DNA of 64,000 bases from Microvirga sp. VF16. Its GTDB lineage: Bacteria; Pseudomonadota; Alphaproteobacteria; Rhizobiales; Beijerinckiaceae. The number at the start of each line of letters is the position of its first letter. Within the stretch, counting starts at the first letter, position 1. Position numbers and translations under genes: made by a program. Below the pieces are notes generated by a model. The model was not told where the DNA came from. It worked only from the letters and a program-made list of their open reading frames with translations, and searched no databases. The stretch is from positions 620,001-684,000 of the forward strand of contig NZ_CP069354.1 in NCBI RefSeq assembly GCF_016864375.1, in the 5' to 3' direction. Positions 17,797 through 26,798 of this stretch are shown here, piece after piece.

Positions 17797-18220
17797 CAGG
17801 CAGGGGCAATACGTCGATGCCCTCATCGAGTAACGCCCGCGCCTCGGCGAGGTCCGCCTCGCCATAGATCGAGCGCTCTTCCGCCTCGCCGTAATGCATC
17901 TTGCGCGCTTCTTCGACGAAGCCTTTGCCAACATCCTCGGCGTTCTTCATCACGTGTTCGCGCAGAGCCCGCAAAGCCGCGCGCAGCTCGCGTTCCTTTT
18001 CGGAGAGAACTGCGACAGGCTGCGTCTCTGGTGCCGGCGCTTTCGGCGCCTTGTCCGTGCGTGCGACGGACGGTGCCATGATCTGCTTCTCGACCTTCGC
18101 CGAGTTGCAGAACGGGCAGGTCACGAAACCGCGCTTGCGCTGCGTCTCGAACGCCTCACTTGAGGGAAACCAGCTCTCGAACTCATGGGCCTGCTCGCAG
18201 GCCAAGGCATACTTGATCAT
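17774..18220 (-). CDS. DUF1178 family protein
   Basis: This 148-residue protein has the DUF1178 pattern. The N-terminal MIKYALACEQAHEFESWFPS is followed by a CPFC zinc-ribbon-like pair at about residues 35-38, and the C-terminal helix reads EEARKMHYGEAEERSIYGEA. It is cytoplasmic and of unknown function. It is the last gene of a comF-grxC-nitrilase-DUF1178 run, an order recurrent in Rhizobiales, and starts 43 bp after the nitrilase stop. Confidence 0.9.
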   Translation of the reverse strand: MIKYALACEQAHEFESWFPSSEAFETQRKRGFVTCPFCNSAKVEKQIMAPSVARTDKAPKAPAPETQPVAVLSEKERELRAALRALREHVMKNAEDVGKGFVEEARKMHYGEAEERSIYGEADLAEARALLDEGIDVLPLPVIPDDRN

Positions 18221-18263
18221 GTCCTGGTGAGACTTAAGGATTCAGCTTAGGAAAGGGAAGGGA

Positions 18264-19127
18264 TCAGGCGCTCGCCGCCCGATCCGTCTCGATGGTGGGA
18301 ACGACCTCGACCTTGAAGGGGCGGGCATTCTTGAGGGTCGGAATGCGGCCGCGCACCTCCGCGACGAGGGCGGTGTCGATCTCAGCCAGGAACACGCCGG
18401 GCTCTGTGCCACCTTCCGCCAGCACCCGGCCCCAGGGGTCGATGATGACGGAATGGCCAAAAGTCTCGCGCCCGTCCTCATGCAGGCCGCCCTGAGCAGC
18501 GGAGATCATAAAGGAACCGGTTTCGATGGCGCGTGCCCGGTGCAGCGCATGCCAATGGGCCTCGCCGGTCTGCTTGGTGAAGGCGGCGGGTGCCGAGAGG
18601 AACGAAGCGCCGTTTTCGGCCAGCGCCTTGTAGAGAGCGGCAAAGCGCACGTCGTAGCAGATGGTCATGCCGAGATAGCCCCACGGCGTCTCGGCGGCGA
18701 CGGCCCAGGCGCCGCCGGTATAGGTGGCCGATTCGCGCCAGCTCTCGCCGTTCGGCAGGTCGACGTCGTAGAGATGGATCTTGTCGTAGGAGGCGATGAC
18801 CTCGCCATCCTGGCCGATGAGAAAGGCGCGGTTGGCGACCTTGTCGCCTTCCTTGACCGCGATGGAGCCGATCTGGACCACGATGTTCCGCTCTCGCGCG
18901 ACTTCGCGCAGGGCCGCGAGCACCGGGTCCTGCGCCTCCGCACCGACCTTGCTGAACAGCTCGTCCCGATCCCGGCAGACGAAGGAGGTCATCTCCGGCG
19001 TCTGGGCGAAATGTGCGCCCTGAGAGGCAGCCTCGCGCACGAGGGCTACCGCATCGTCGCGGTTCTTGAGTACATCGCGCCCGGAGCGCATCTGGATGCA
19101 GGCGGCGGTGAAGCGGGTCGAGGTCAT
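18264..19127 (-). CDS. carbon-nitrogen hydrolase (nitrilase superfamily, Nit2-like)
   Basis: This 287-residue amidohydrolase has the complete Glu-Lys-Cys triad: Glu45 (QTPEMTSF), Lys116 (SYDKIHLYDVDLP) and Cys157 (GMTICYDVRF). The closest characterised family is Nit1/Nit2, which deaminates alpha-ketoglutaramate or deaminated glutathione. That would suit its position 15 bp downstream of grxC. The exact substrate is inferred. It is cytoplasmic and part of the comF-grxC-DUF1178 run. Confidence 0.92.
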   Translation of the reverse strand: MTSTRFTAACIQMRSGRDVLKNRDDAVALVREAASQGAHFAQTPEMTSFVCRDRDELFSKVGAEAQDPVLAALREVARERNIVVQIGSIAVKEGDKVANRAFLIGQDGEVIASYDKIHLYDVDLPNGESWRESATYTGGAWAVAAETPWGYLGMTICYDVRFAALYKALAENGASFLSAPAAFTKQTGEAHWHALHRARAIETGSFMISAAQGGLHEDGRETFGHSVIIDPWGRVLAEGGTEPGVFLAEIDTALVAEVRGRIPTLKNARPFKVEVVPTIETDRAASA

Positions 19128-19142
19128 GGAATCTGGTCTCCG

Positions 19143-19400
19143 TCAGGCCTGCAATAAAGGCTCAAGCTGGCCCCTGTCATCAAGAGCATACAGGTCATCG
19201 CAGCCGCCGACATGCTTTTCGCCGATGAAGATCTGCGGCACGGTGGTTCGGCCCTTGGCCTTCTGGATCATCTCGGCGCGGGCTTCCGGCTTCTTTTCGA
19301 TGTCGATCTCCGTGAAGGCGGCGCCTTTGTCGTCGAGAAGTTTCTTGGCGGCCGAGCAATAGGGGCACCAGCCTTTGGTGTAGATCGTGATGGACGGCAT
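19143..19400 (-). CDS. grxC: glutaredoxin 3
   Basis: This 85-residue dithiol glutaredoxin has active-site CPYC at residues 12-15. The glutathione-binding TVPQIFIGEKHVGGCDDL segment carries the conserved cis-proline. It reduces disulfides and glutathionylated proteins with glutathione in the cytoplasm. The length is typical. It lies 51 bp downstream of comF and 15 bp upstream of the nitrilase-like gene on the same strand. Confidence 0.96.
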   Translation of the reverse strand: MPSITIYTKGWCPYCSAAKKLLDDKGAAFTEIDIEKKPEARAEMIQKAKGRTTVPQIFIGEKHVGGCDDLYALDDRGQLEPLLQA

Positions 19401-19451
19401 GACAGAGGGTTCTCCTTTGATGGCGAGGATATAGGAAGCTTTAGGCTCCCA

Positions 19452-20234
19452 TCACAACTCCTGGACAACTCGGGCAAAGGCCAGAATATCCACCGAGGTG
19501 GCACCGCCGCGCAGGAGCGCCCGCGAGGCCGCGTTGGCCGTCGAGCCGGTGGTCAGCACATCGTCGATCAGGAGCACCCGTTTTCCCTTGAGCCGCGCCT
19601 TCGCCTCGACGGGGACGCGAAAGGCGCCCTGGAGGTTCTCCTGCCGCTGCGCCTTGGTGAGCCCGACCTGGCGACGGGTGCGCTTGACGCGGGCAAGCAG
19701 GAATGGATCGCAGGGCACGCCGCTCTCGGACGAGACCGCCTTGGCCAGGGCCATCGCCTGGTTGAAGCGGCGCCACCACAGCCGCCAGCGGTGGAGAGGC
19801 ACGGGGACGATCACGTCAGCATCGCCCAAAAGCTCAGCGCCGGCACGGGCCATCATCCCGCCCAAGGCTCTGGCGAGCTCCAGGCGGTCGTTGTATTTGA
19901 GCCGGTGCACCAGCAGGCTCGCGGTGCCGTCATATTCGGCTACGGCCCGGGCGCGTCCGAAGACCGGCGGGTCCGCGATGGCGGCGGGCGAGAGCAGCGG
20001 CTGGCCGAGATCCACCGCAAAGGGCGTTCCCAGCCTCTCGCAGAAGGGACGCTCGATGAAGCGAACGTGGGACCAGCAGGCGGCGCACAGGGCATGGGGC
20101 TCTCCGATGGCGGACTGGCAGGCGATGCAGGTCGGCGGATAGAGCAGGCCGAGAGCCGAGCGCCAAGCCTCCGTTGCGCCTAAGCGGAGGCGGGCGCTTA
20201 GAGGAACGGACTGGACGTCGAGGGGTTCGCTCAT
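19452..20234 (-). CDS. comF: ComF family phosphoribosyltransferase-like protein
   Basis: This 260-residue protein has a double zinc-binding motif near the N-terminus (CIACQ and CAACW), followed by a type I PRTase fold. The PRPP-loop-like signature is RVLLIDDVLTTGST. ComF proteins take part in DNA uptake in competent bacteria, but in most alphaproteobacteria the role is unproven. I chose the ATG at 20234, because the long in-frame extension crosses a palindromic repeat. It is the first gene of the grxC/nitrilase run and is divergent from a methyltransferase gene. Confidence 0.9.
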   Translation of the reverse strand: MSEPLDVQSVPLSARLRLGATEAWRSALGLLYPPTCIACQSAIGEPHALCAACWSHVRFIERPFCERLGTPFAVDLGQPLLSPAAIADPPVFGRARAVAEYDGTASLLVHRLKYNDRLELARALGGMMARAGAELLGDADVIVPVPLHRWRLWWRRFNQAMALAKAVSSESGVPCDPFLLARVKRTRRQVGLTKAQRQENLQGAFRVPVEAKARLKGKRVLLIDDVLTTGSTANAASRALLRGGATSVDILAFARVVQEL

Positions 20235-20298
20235 GAAGGGAAGCTTAGCCGAAGCCGGCTCGGAGGGCGAGGAGCAGAGGTTCAGAGTTGTAGCCCCA

Positions 20299-20398
20299 GT
20301 GTCATTCCCGGCCGGAGTGCAGCGGAGGGGAAGGGGATCCACGATCAGACTCAACGCTATGGATCCCCTTCCCTTGCTGCGCTCGTCGGGGATGACAC
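20299..20398. repeat. long imperfect palindromic repeat (TGTCAT family)
   Basis: The ends GTGTCAT (20299-20305) and ATGACAC (20392-20398) are inverted. The inner arms AAGGGGATCC (20331-20340) and GGATCCCCTT (20361-20370) pair perfectly. The element sits between the divergent comF and methyltransferase genes and is related to the repeat at 27024-27146. Confidence 0.75.
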
Positions 20399-20456
20399 GC
20401 TCGCTCCTGAAAAAATCCTTGGTTCTTCGCCCGGCACACGCCATATCGAGCGCCTC

Positions 20457-21335
20457 ATGAACACGCCTCTCGTCTTCGACCGCTCCCTTGTCCGCCGCCG
20501 GCTGGCCCGTGCGCTGAACCAGGGCTATGCCGATTTTCTCCTGGTTCGCGCCGTCGAGGATCTGGAGGAGCGGCTTTCCGCAGTGCTGCGGACCTTTTCA
20601 CTGGCGCTCGATGTGGGCACGCCGACGTCCATTGTCGCCGACATGTTGCGCCGGAGCGGGCGCGCCGAGAGGGTGATCCGCCTGTCGCCGGTGCCGGAGG
20701 CGGGCAGCATCCTCGGAGACGAGGAGCACCTGCCGTTCTCGGGCGAGCGCTTCGACCTCGCGGTGTCCCTTCTGGCCCTGCACGCCGTCAACGACCTGCC
20801 GGGCGCTCTCATCCAGATCCGCCGGGCGCTAAAAGCCGATGGCCTGTTCATTGGGGCGCTCCTGGGCGGCTCGACTCTGACCGAGCTGCGTCAGTCTCTG
20901 ACGCAGGCCGAAGCCGAGGTCGAGGGCGGCGTCAGCCCTCGCGTCGCGCCGTTTGCGGACCTGCGCGATATCGGCGGCCTGCTGCAGCGGGCGGGCTTTG
21001 CCTTGCCGGTGACGGATACGGATATCGTCCGGGTACGCTACGCCAATGTCTTCTCCCTCATGCAGGATCTGCGCCGAATGGGGCTGACCAATGCCCTGCA
21101 CGACCGGCGCAAAGTCCCGCTGAGACGCGCGACCCTGCTGCGGACGGCCGAGATCTATGCGGAGCGCTTTGGCGATGCGGATGGGCGCATTCCGGCGACC
21201 TTCGAGATCGTTTGGCTCTCCGGCTGGACGCCGCATGAAAGCCAGCAGAAACCCTTGCGTCCAGGCTCCGCCAAGGCGCGGCTGGCCGATGCGCTCGGCG
21301 TGAAGGAAGGGGCGCCTCGGCTCGACAAGAAGTGA
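20457..21335 (+). CDS. SAM-dependent methyltransferase, NDUFAF5/BioC-like
   Basis: This 292-residue protein resembles the NDUFAF5 (C20orf7)/BioC-like group. Its N-terminus VFDRSLVRRRLARAL is followed by a degenerate SAM motif (LALDVGTPTS), then ERFDLAVSLLALHAVNDLPGAL, and the C-terminal FEIVWLSGWTPHESQQKPL characteristic of the group. NDUFAF5 hydroxylates an arginine of complex I in mitochondria; the bacterial role is not established. It is divergent from comF, with a palindromic repeat in the shared promoter gap. Confidence 0.85.
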   Translation: MNTPLVFDRSLVRRRLARALNQGYADFLLVRAVEDLEERLSAVLRTFSLALDVGTPTSIVADMLRRSGRAERVIRLSPVPEAGSILGDEEHLPFSGERFDLAVSLLALHAVNDLPGALIQIRRALKADGLFIGALLGGSTLTELRQSLTQAEAEVEGGVSPRVAPFADLRDIGGLLQRAGFALPVTDTDIVRVRYANVFSLMQDLRRMGLTNALHDRRKVPLRRATLLRTAEIYAERFGDADGRIPATFEIVWLSGWTPHESQQKPLRPGSAKARLADALGVKEGAPRLDKK

Positions 21336-21380
21336 TTCGTGCCCTGTCTTGGGCTGCAACCGAGTTGCCCTATCTTCATT

Positions 21381-21400
21381 TTCCAGAGACTCCTCTGGAA
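21381..21400. repeat. perfect 8-bp-stem hairpin upstream of the DUF427 gene
   Basis: TTCCAGAG-ACTC-CTCTGGAA forms a perfect hairpin 46 bp after the methyltransferase stop and 11 bp before the DUF427 start. There is no T-run. It may stabilise the upstream mRNA 3' end or modulate DUF427 translation (inference). Confidence 0.4.
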
Positions 21401-21411
21401 AGCCATGACCC

Positions 21412-21777
21412 ATGAAAGAGCCCGGCCCGGATCATCCGATCACCATCACCAAGAACCCGCATCGCATCCGGGTCATGCTCGGCGGCTTCATCATTGCCGA
21501 GACGACACAGGCCCTGACCCTGCGCGAGGCAACTCTCCCGGTCGTGCATTACATCCCCCGCGAGGACGTGCACATGGATCTGCTCGATTCCAGCGATCAC
21601 AGAACCCATTGCCCCTACAAGGGCGATGCCTCGTATTTCACCGTCAATGGCGGCGGGCTCGTGCGAGAGAACGCGGCCTGGACCTATGAGGAGCCTGCCC
21701 CCTCCGTTACCGCCATCAAGGACCACCTGGCCTTCTATCCGGAGAAGGTCGATGCCATCGAGGAGTTTCAGGATTAG
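21412..21777 (+). CDS. DUF427 domain protein
   Basis: This 121-residue protein matches DUF427 over its length. The N-terminal RVMLGGFIIAETTQALTLRE leads to the conserved PREDVHMDLL segment, followed by HCPYKGDASYFTV and AFYPEKVDAIE. Family members are small beta-rich cytoplasmic proteins, and no biochemical role is established. It follows the methyltransferase gene by 76 bp in the same direction. Confidence 0.9.
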   Translation: MKEPGPDHPITITKNPHRIRVMLGGFIIAETTQALTLREATLPVVHYIPREDVHMDLLDSSDHRTHCPYKGDASYFTVNGGGLVRENAAWTYEEPAPSVTAIKDHLAFYPEKVDAIEEFQD

Positions 21778-21858
21778 CGCCTGCTGCTAATGGCTGAAGC
21801 GGCGCGGGTTGCTGGCATGTCACGCCCAAGGCAATCTCGGACGACAGAGGACACACTC

Positions 21859-23007
21859 ATGTCGCCGTTCATCTTCAACACTGCTCCCTCCCTCATTTTC
21901 GGCTCCGGCAGCATCGCGCGCTTGGGGGACATCGCGGCCCAACGGCTCGGGCCGCGCGTGCTCGTGGTCACCGATGCGGGCCTCGTGAAGGCCGGGTTGA
22001 TCGCACCGGCTCTCCATGTGCTGGAGGAGGCGGGCGTCGCGGTCGACGTCTTCGACGCGGTGGTGGCCGATCCGCCTGAGGACGTGGTGATGGCCGCGGT
22101 GGCGAAGGCGAGGAATTTCGAAGCGCGGGCCGTCATCGGTTTCGGCGGCGGTTCCTCGATCGATGTGGCGAAGCTTGTGGCGCTGCTTGCGGCAAGCGGC
22201 GAGAGTCTTTCCGAGATTTATGGCGTCGGCATCGCGAAGGGCCCCCGGCTGCCTTTGCTCGCCATTCCCACAACGGCCGGCACTGGATCGGAGGTCACGC
22301 CGATCTCCATCGTCACCACTGGGGCGCACGAGAAGAAGGGGGTCGTCTCGCCGCTCATCATTCCCGACATCGCGCTGCTCGATCCGGATCTCACCATGAA
22401 TCTGCCGCCGCATGTGACGGCGGCGACCGGCATCGATGCGATGGTGCACGCCATCGAGGCCTTTACCTCGACGAGCCCCAACAACAATCCGGTCTCAAAG
22501 GCCCTGGCGAAGGAAGCCTTAGCGCTGCTCGGACGTAACATCGAGCGCGCGGTGCATCAGGGAAGCGATCTCGAAGCCCGTTCGGCCATGCTGCTCGGCT
22601 CCATGCTCGCGGGCCAGGCCTTCGCCAATTCGCCGGTCGCCGCCGTTCACGCACTGGCTTATCCCATCGGCGGACATTTCGGTATTCCGCATGGGCTCTC
22701 CAACGCCCTCGTGCTGCCGCATGTACTGCGCTTCAATACCAGCGCCTGCGAGGCCGCTTATGCGGAGCTTGCGCCTCACGCCTTTCCGGAGCTCGAAGGT
22801 CGTGCGACCGGCTCAGCTTTTGTCGAGGCGCTCTCCGCCTTGTGCACGAAAGTCGGGCTGCAGCCGCGCTTGCGGGATGTGGGCATTCCGCAGGAGGCCG
22901 TGCCGATGATGGCCGAGGATGCGATGAAACAGACACGGCTTCTCGTGAACAACCCGCGTCCGCTTACCCTTGAGGATGCACGCGCGATCTATGAAGCGGC
23001 GTGGTGA
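21859..23007 (+). CDS. iron-containing alcohol dehydrogenase
   Basis: This 382-residue group III (Fe-dependent) dehydrogenase has the nucleotide motif FGGGSSIDVAK and TTAGTGSEVTP. The metal-ligand region begins with GIDAMVHAIEAFTS and carries the His residues of HALAYPIGGHFGIPHG. It oxidises or reduces a primary alcohol/aldehyde with NAD(P) in the cytoplasm; the substrate is unknown. The ATG at 21859 is preceded by AGAGG. The thioesterase gene starts nine bases after its stop codon, so the two are probably co-transcribed. Confidence 0.92.
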   Translation: MSPFIFNTAPSLIFGSGSIARLGDIAAQRLGPRVLVVTDAGLVKAGLIAPALHVLEEAGVAVDVFDAVVADPPEDVVMAAVAKARNFEARAVIGFGGGSSIDVAKLVALLAASGESLSEIYGVGIAKGPRLPLLAIPTTAGTGSEVTPISIVTTGAHEKKGVVSPLIIPDIALLDPDLTMNLPPHVTAATGIDAMVHAIEAFTSTSPNNNPVSKALAKEALALLGRNIERAVHQGSDLEARSAMLLGSMLAGQAFANSPVAAVHALAYPIGGHFGIPHGLSNALVLPHVLRFNTSACEAAYAELAPHAFPELEGRATGSAFVEALSALCTKVGLQPRLRDVGIPQEAVPMMAEDAMKQTRLLVNNPRPLTLEDARAIYEAAW

Positions 23008-23015
23008 CGGACGTC

Positions 23016-23450
23016 ATGTCAGATCGTCCCGCACGTCCCGACCGCTCCACCTTCAGGCTCTTTCGTCCCATCGCGACCCGCTGGATGGACAACGATGCCT
23101 ACGGGCACGTGAACAACGTGCATTACTACTCGTATTTCGATAGCGCCGTGAATGGTTGGCTCGTCGAGAAGGGCCTGCTTGCCATCGCCGAGAGCCCGAT
23201 TATCGGCCTCGTGGTGGAATCGGGCTGCACCTATTTCGAGAGCGTCGCGTTTCCCGATGCGCTGGAGGCCGGCATCGCGGTCGCCCATCTCGGACGCTCC
23301 TCGGTGCGCTACCGGATCGGGATCTTCAAGGCCCGTGCCGAGCAGGCCGTCGCCCAGGGTCATTTCGTCCATGTCTATGTGGACCGCTCCACCCAGCGGC
23401 CGGTGGAGATCCCGCCCGAGACGCGCGCAACGCTCAGCGAATTGGCCTGA
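23016..23450 (+). CDS. acyl-CoA thioesterase (4HBT hotdog family)
   Basis: This 144-residue hotdog-fold thioesterase has the active-site segment TRWMDNDAYGHVNNVHYYSYFDSAVN, holding the Asp of the 4HBT/YbgC family. The ESVAFPDALEAGIAVAHLG strand is also typical. It hydrolyses acyl-CoA thioesters. I chose the ATG at 23016; an in-frame GTG at 23001 would overlap the dehydrogenase stop. The 3' end overlaps the convergent exporter gene by 17 bp. Confidence 0.88.
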   Translation: MSDRPARPDRSTFRLFRPIATRWMDNDAYGHVNNVHYYSYFDSAVNGWLVEKGLLAIAESPIIGLVVESGCTYFESVAFPDALEAGIAVAHLGRSSVRYRIGIFKARAEQAVAQGHFVHVYVDRSTQRPVEIPPETRATLSELA

Positions 23451-24360
23451 GCCTTCCGCTCAAGGAGACCAGCGCCACACCTGCTAGCACTACGGCGCCT
23501 CCGGTGAGTTCGCGCAGGCCAATGCTCTCATCGAGGAACAGCACCGCCATGATCGTCGTCCAGATCGGCGCGAGATAGCCCACCATCGAGGCGCGGGTCG
23601 GGCCGGTGCGGCGGATCAGGTGCATGAAGAGCAGGATCGGCAGGGCCGTGGACAGGGCACCGAGCGCAAGCAGCGGGGCCAGATGCGACGGCACGGACGC
23701 GAAGGCCGAGGGTCCCACGAAGGTCAGCGCCAGAACCGTTGCGGCAAAGCCGGAGCAGATCTGCTGGCCGAGTGCCATGCGCGCCGGTTCCGCCTGCCTG
23801 ACGGTGCGCACATAGATGTTCGCCGTCGCATAGCTGCAGGCGACGGTGACCATGACAAATGCGCCGGTGGCATTGATGCCGCTGTCCGGCAGGGCGGCGG
23901 GGCCGATCAGGATGCCCATGCCGAGGAAGCCGATGAGCACTCCGACGAAGCGCTGCGGCGTCAGCCGCTCATCAGCAAACAGAAAATGCGACAGCACGGC
24001 GACGATCAGCGGGGACGAGGCCTGGATCATGCCGGCAGGTGCGGTGGGAAGCTGCGTCAGGGCATAGGCCAGGAGCACGTTCGGCAGCCAGCCGTTGAGC
24101 GTTCCCAGAACGGCCCAGATGCGCCATTCGTGGCGCTGGGGCAGAATGCTCTTGCCCTGGAGGATGAACCACAAGGCAAGGGATGCGGCCCCGATCAGCC
24201 CACGCATGGCGGCAAGCACGAAGGGGTTCAGGTTGCCACTCAGCTTCACGAGCAGGAACGAGCTGCCCCACAGAAACGAGCAAATCAGCAGATTGGAGAT
24301 GACGAAGGCGGCGGTAGGCGCAGGCGGCGATGCGACCGCCCCGATATCCTGGGAGGACAT
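23434..24360 (-). CDS. EamA/DMT-family transporter
   Basis: This 308-residue drug/metabolite transporter has ten hydrophobic segments arranged as two EamA repeats (about residues 18-145 and 160-300). Characteristic segments are LICSFLWGSSFLLVKL and ALGALSTALPILLFMHLI. It is predicted in the inner membrane as an exporter of amino acids or metabolites; the substrate is unknown. It begins nine bases after the mutT stop on the same strand, indicating an operon. Confidence 0.9.
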   Translation of the reverse strand: MSSQDIGAVASPPAPTAAFVISNLLICSFLWGSSFLLVKLSGNLNPFVLAAMRGLIGAASLALWFILQGKSILPQRHEWRIWAVLGTLNGWLPNVLLAYALTQLPTAPAGMIQASSPLIVAVLSHFLFADERLTPQRFVGVLIGFLGMGILIGPAALPDSGINATGAFVMVTVACSYATANIYVRTVRQAEPARMALGQQICSGFAATVLALTFVGPSAFASVPSHLAPLLALGALSTALPILLFMHLIRRTGPTRASMVGYLAPIWTTIMAVLFLDESIGLRELTGGAVVLAGVALVSLSGRLRPIR

Positions 24361-24369
24361 GAGCGTTCT

Positions 24370-24783
24370 TCAGGGTCCGAGCAGATCGACAAGGAACGGG
24401 ATCAGGGGCTCATCGGCGGGCGGCATCGGATAGCTGCGCAGCTCCTGGGCCTTGACCCATTTCAGGGCCTGGCCTTCGAGCGGCTGCACGAAGCCTTCCC
24501 AGCGACGGCAGATATAGAGCGGCATGAGCAGGTGGAAGGTCTCGTACGGATAGCTCGCGAAGGTCAGGGGCGCGAGGCAGGGCTCCTTCACACTGATGCC
24601 CAGTTCCTCGCGCAGCTCGCGGATCAGCGTCTCCTCCGGCCGCTCGCCCGGTTCCACCTTGCCGCCGGGAAATTCCCATAATCCGGCGAGCTGCTTTCCT
24701 TCCGGTCGCTGCGCCAGGAGGATGCGATTGTCCGTATCGATCAGGGCGACGGCAACGACGAGAGTGAGCTTGAGAGGGGGCAC
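24370..24783 (-). CDS. mutT: 8-oxo-dGTP diphosphatase (NUDIX)
   Basis: This 137-residue protein has a perfect NUDIX box, GGKVEPGERPEETLIRELREELGI, split here as GGKVEPGE, then REL and REELGI. A MutT-type N-terminus LTLVVAVALID and the QRPEGKQLAGLWEFPGG segment precede it. It removes oxidised dGTP from the nucleotide pool. I chose the GTG at 24783, giving MPPLKLTLVV. An in-frame extension to 24945 has non-family sequence. argJ lies upstream on the same strand, separated by a small secreted-protein gene on the other strand. Confidence 0.9.
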   Translation of the reverse strand: MPPLKLTLVVAVALIDTDNRILLAQRPEGKQLAGLWEFPGGKVEPGERPEETLIRELREELGISVKEPCLAPLTFASYPYETFHLLMPLYICRRWEGFVQPLEGQALKWVKAQELRSYPMPPADEPLIPFLVDLLGP

Positions 24784-25006
24784 GTTGGGATCCGCGTGAA
24801 AGCGTGGCGTCGGGTAACTGTTTTTCCGTCTCTTAGCCTGCTTTCGAGCTGGAGCGAACCGAATTTCATGAGCCTTCCAATGGCTTCGTGTGTGCTTTGG
24901 CACAGGCCGCTTCGATCGATCAGGCGGCGGTCTTGCTAGGTACAACTTCCGCGATAGGTAAAAATATGCAATGAAATTTCGTTGCTAAAACTGCGGAGAG
25001 AAACCT

Positions 25007-25381
25007 ATGAGAAAGCATGTCGTCCTGGCCATTCTCGGCCTTACCTGCACGTCCCTTGGGGCCGACGCGCAAGCCCAGGACTGCACCGTCACACCTATGA
25101 TCTTCAACTCGCATGTCGCGGATCTGCAAGGGGAAATGACCGTCAAGGCCGGCAAGGGCTGCGGCTTCGGCCTCAACGGTATCCAGGGCGCGATTAGCGA
25201 AGCGGCCATTGTTCAGAAGCCGAAGGCCGGGATGGCGGGTGTTCGCGGCATCATGCCGTTCTATGTCGCCAAGCCGGGCTATCGAGGCCCCGACGAGTTC
25301 TCCTACGCCATCATTGGAACGGACCAGTATGGCGCCCCGATGCGGGTCACCACGAAGATGAAGGTCACCGTCGTACCATAG
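25007..25381 (+). CDS. small secreted protein, possible Ig-like fold
   Basis: This 124-residue protein begins with a Sec signal peptide (basic MRKH, hydrophobic core, ADAQAQ cleavage region near residue 23). The mature part is beta-rich, with two Cys (DCTVT and GKGCGF) that could form a disulfide in the periplasm. The segment YVAKPGYRGPDEFSYAIIG resembles bacterial Ig-like/cadherin-type repeats, where a YxPxPGFxGxDxFxY motif is common. The function is unknown. It is convergent with argJ, 12 bp apart. Confidence 0.75.
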   Translation: MRKHVVLAILGLTCTSLGADAQAQDCTVTPMIFNSHVADLQGEMTVKAGKGCGFGLNGIQGAISEAAIVQKPKAGMAGVRGIMPFYVAKPGYRGPDEFSYAIIGTDQYGAPMRVTTKMKVTVVP

Positions 25382-25393
25382 CTGACCTTTCGA

Positions 25394-26635
25394 TCAGCTC
25401 CGGTAGTCTCCGTTGATCTCCACATAGGCTTTGGTCAGGTCGCAGGTCCACGCGGTGGCCTCGCCCCGACCGAGGCCGAGATCGACCCGGATCGTGATCT
25501 CGTCGCCCTTCATGTAGGCGGAGGTCTTCGCCTCGCTGTATTCCGGGTCACGGGCGCCTTTGACCGCGACGCGGATATCTCCGAACCAGATCGCGAGCTT
25601 GTCGCGCTCGGCCGGCTCGCCGGCCTTGCCGACGGCCATGACCACGCGGCCCCAATTGGCATCCTCGCCGGCGACCGCCGTCTTTACCAGTGGGGAATTG
25701 GCAATCGCCATGGCGATGCGCTTGGCCGAAGTCGCGCCGGTGGCACCGGTCACCTTCACGGTCACGAATTTGCGCGCGCCCTCGCCATCGCGGGCGACCT
25801 GCTGGGCGAGATCGCACAAGAGGCCTTCCAGCGCACCGCGGAACTCCTTCAGGCGTCGGTCGCTCGGCAGGGAAATAGCGGGAGCACCCTTGGCAGCGGC
25901 CGCACCCGTCGCGAAGAAGAGCAGCGTGTCCGACGTGGAGGTGTCGCTATCCACCGTCACGCAGTTGAAGCTCTTGTCGGCACCCTTCTTCAGAAGCGCC
26001 TGCAGCACCGGGGCGGCGATGGGCGCGTCCGTGAAGATGAAGGACAGCATGGTCGCCATGTCGGGGGCGATCATGCCGGCGCCCTTGGCGATGCCGTTGA
26101 TGGTGACCGGGACGCCGCCGATGATGGCCGTGCGGGTCGCTACCTTCGGGAAGGTGTCGGTGGTCATGATCGCCTTGGCGGCGTCAAGCCAAGCGGTGGG
26201 CTTCGCCTTCTTCTCGCAAGCCGCGAGCACATTCTCGAACTTCGTCGCGTCGAGAGGCTCGCCGATGACGCCCGTGGAGGCGATGAAGACCTGCGAGGCC
26301 CGGCAGCCTGCCGCCTCGGCGGCGATATCGGCGGTGAGCTTGACCGCTTCCGCGCCCTTCTTGCCCGTGAAGGCATTGGCATTGCCCGAATTCACGACCA
26401 GAGCCCGGGCGGTGCCCTTGCCTAGATTCTTGCGGCACCAGTCGACCGGGGCCGAGGGGCACTTGGAGCGGGTGAACACACCCGCCACGGTCGTGTCCTT
26501 GGGCAGGGTCACGTAGAGAACGTCGGTTCGGTTCTTGTATCGGATGCCGGCTTCCGCCGTCGCGATCCTGACGCCGTCGATGGCGGAAAGTGTCGGGAAC
26601 GACTTGGGCGCAAGCGGAGACACGGTTTTGGACAT
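25394..26635 (-). CDS. argJ: bifunctional ornithine acetyltransferase / N-acetylglutamate synthase
   Basis: This 413-residue ArgJ is made as a precursor that self-cleaves at MATML. Thr195 ([16 protein letters not shown]) is the nucleophile and new N-terminus of the beta chain. Other conserved parts are [11 protein letters not shown] and [12 protein letters not shown]. It transfers acetyl from N-acetylornithine to glutamate in the cyclic arginine pathway, and may also use acetyl-CoA. The order secA | parvulin - argJ - mutT recurs in Rhizobiales. Confidence 0.96.
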   Translation of the reverse strand: MSKTVSPLAPKSFPTLSAIDGVRIATAEAGIRYKNRTDVLYVTLPKDTTVAGVFTRSKCPSAPVDWCRKNLGKGTARALVVNSGNANAFTGKKGAEAVKLTADIAAEAAGCRASQVFIASTGVIGEPLDATKFENVLAACEKKAKPTAWLDAAKAIMTTDTFPKVATRTAIIGGVPVTINGIAKGAGMIAPDMATMLSFIFTDAPIAAPVLQALLKKGADKSFNCVTVDSDTSTSDTLLFFATGAAAAKGAPAISLPSDRRLKEFRGALEGLLCDLAQQVARDGEGARKFVTVKVTGATGATSAKRIAMAIANSPLVKTAVAGEDANWGRVVMAVGKAGEPAERDKLAIWFGDIRVAVKGARDPEYSEAKTSAYMKGDEITIRVDLGLGRGEATAWTCDLTKAYVEINGDYRS

Positions 26636-26798
26636 GGAAGAACTCGAAGAGAGGCGTGGGATACGACGTTGCGAGCCGCGACCTGTGGTTTTTTAAGGCT
26701 TTTTGTCAAGTCAAAGCTTCACCGCGCCGGAATCGAAAACGCCGGAACGACCATTCGGTGCCATCGTTGACACAATCCGCGAACGATGGAGGCCTTCC

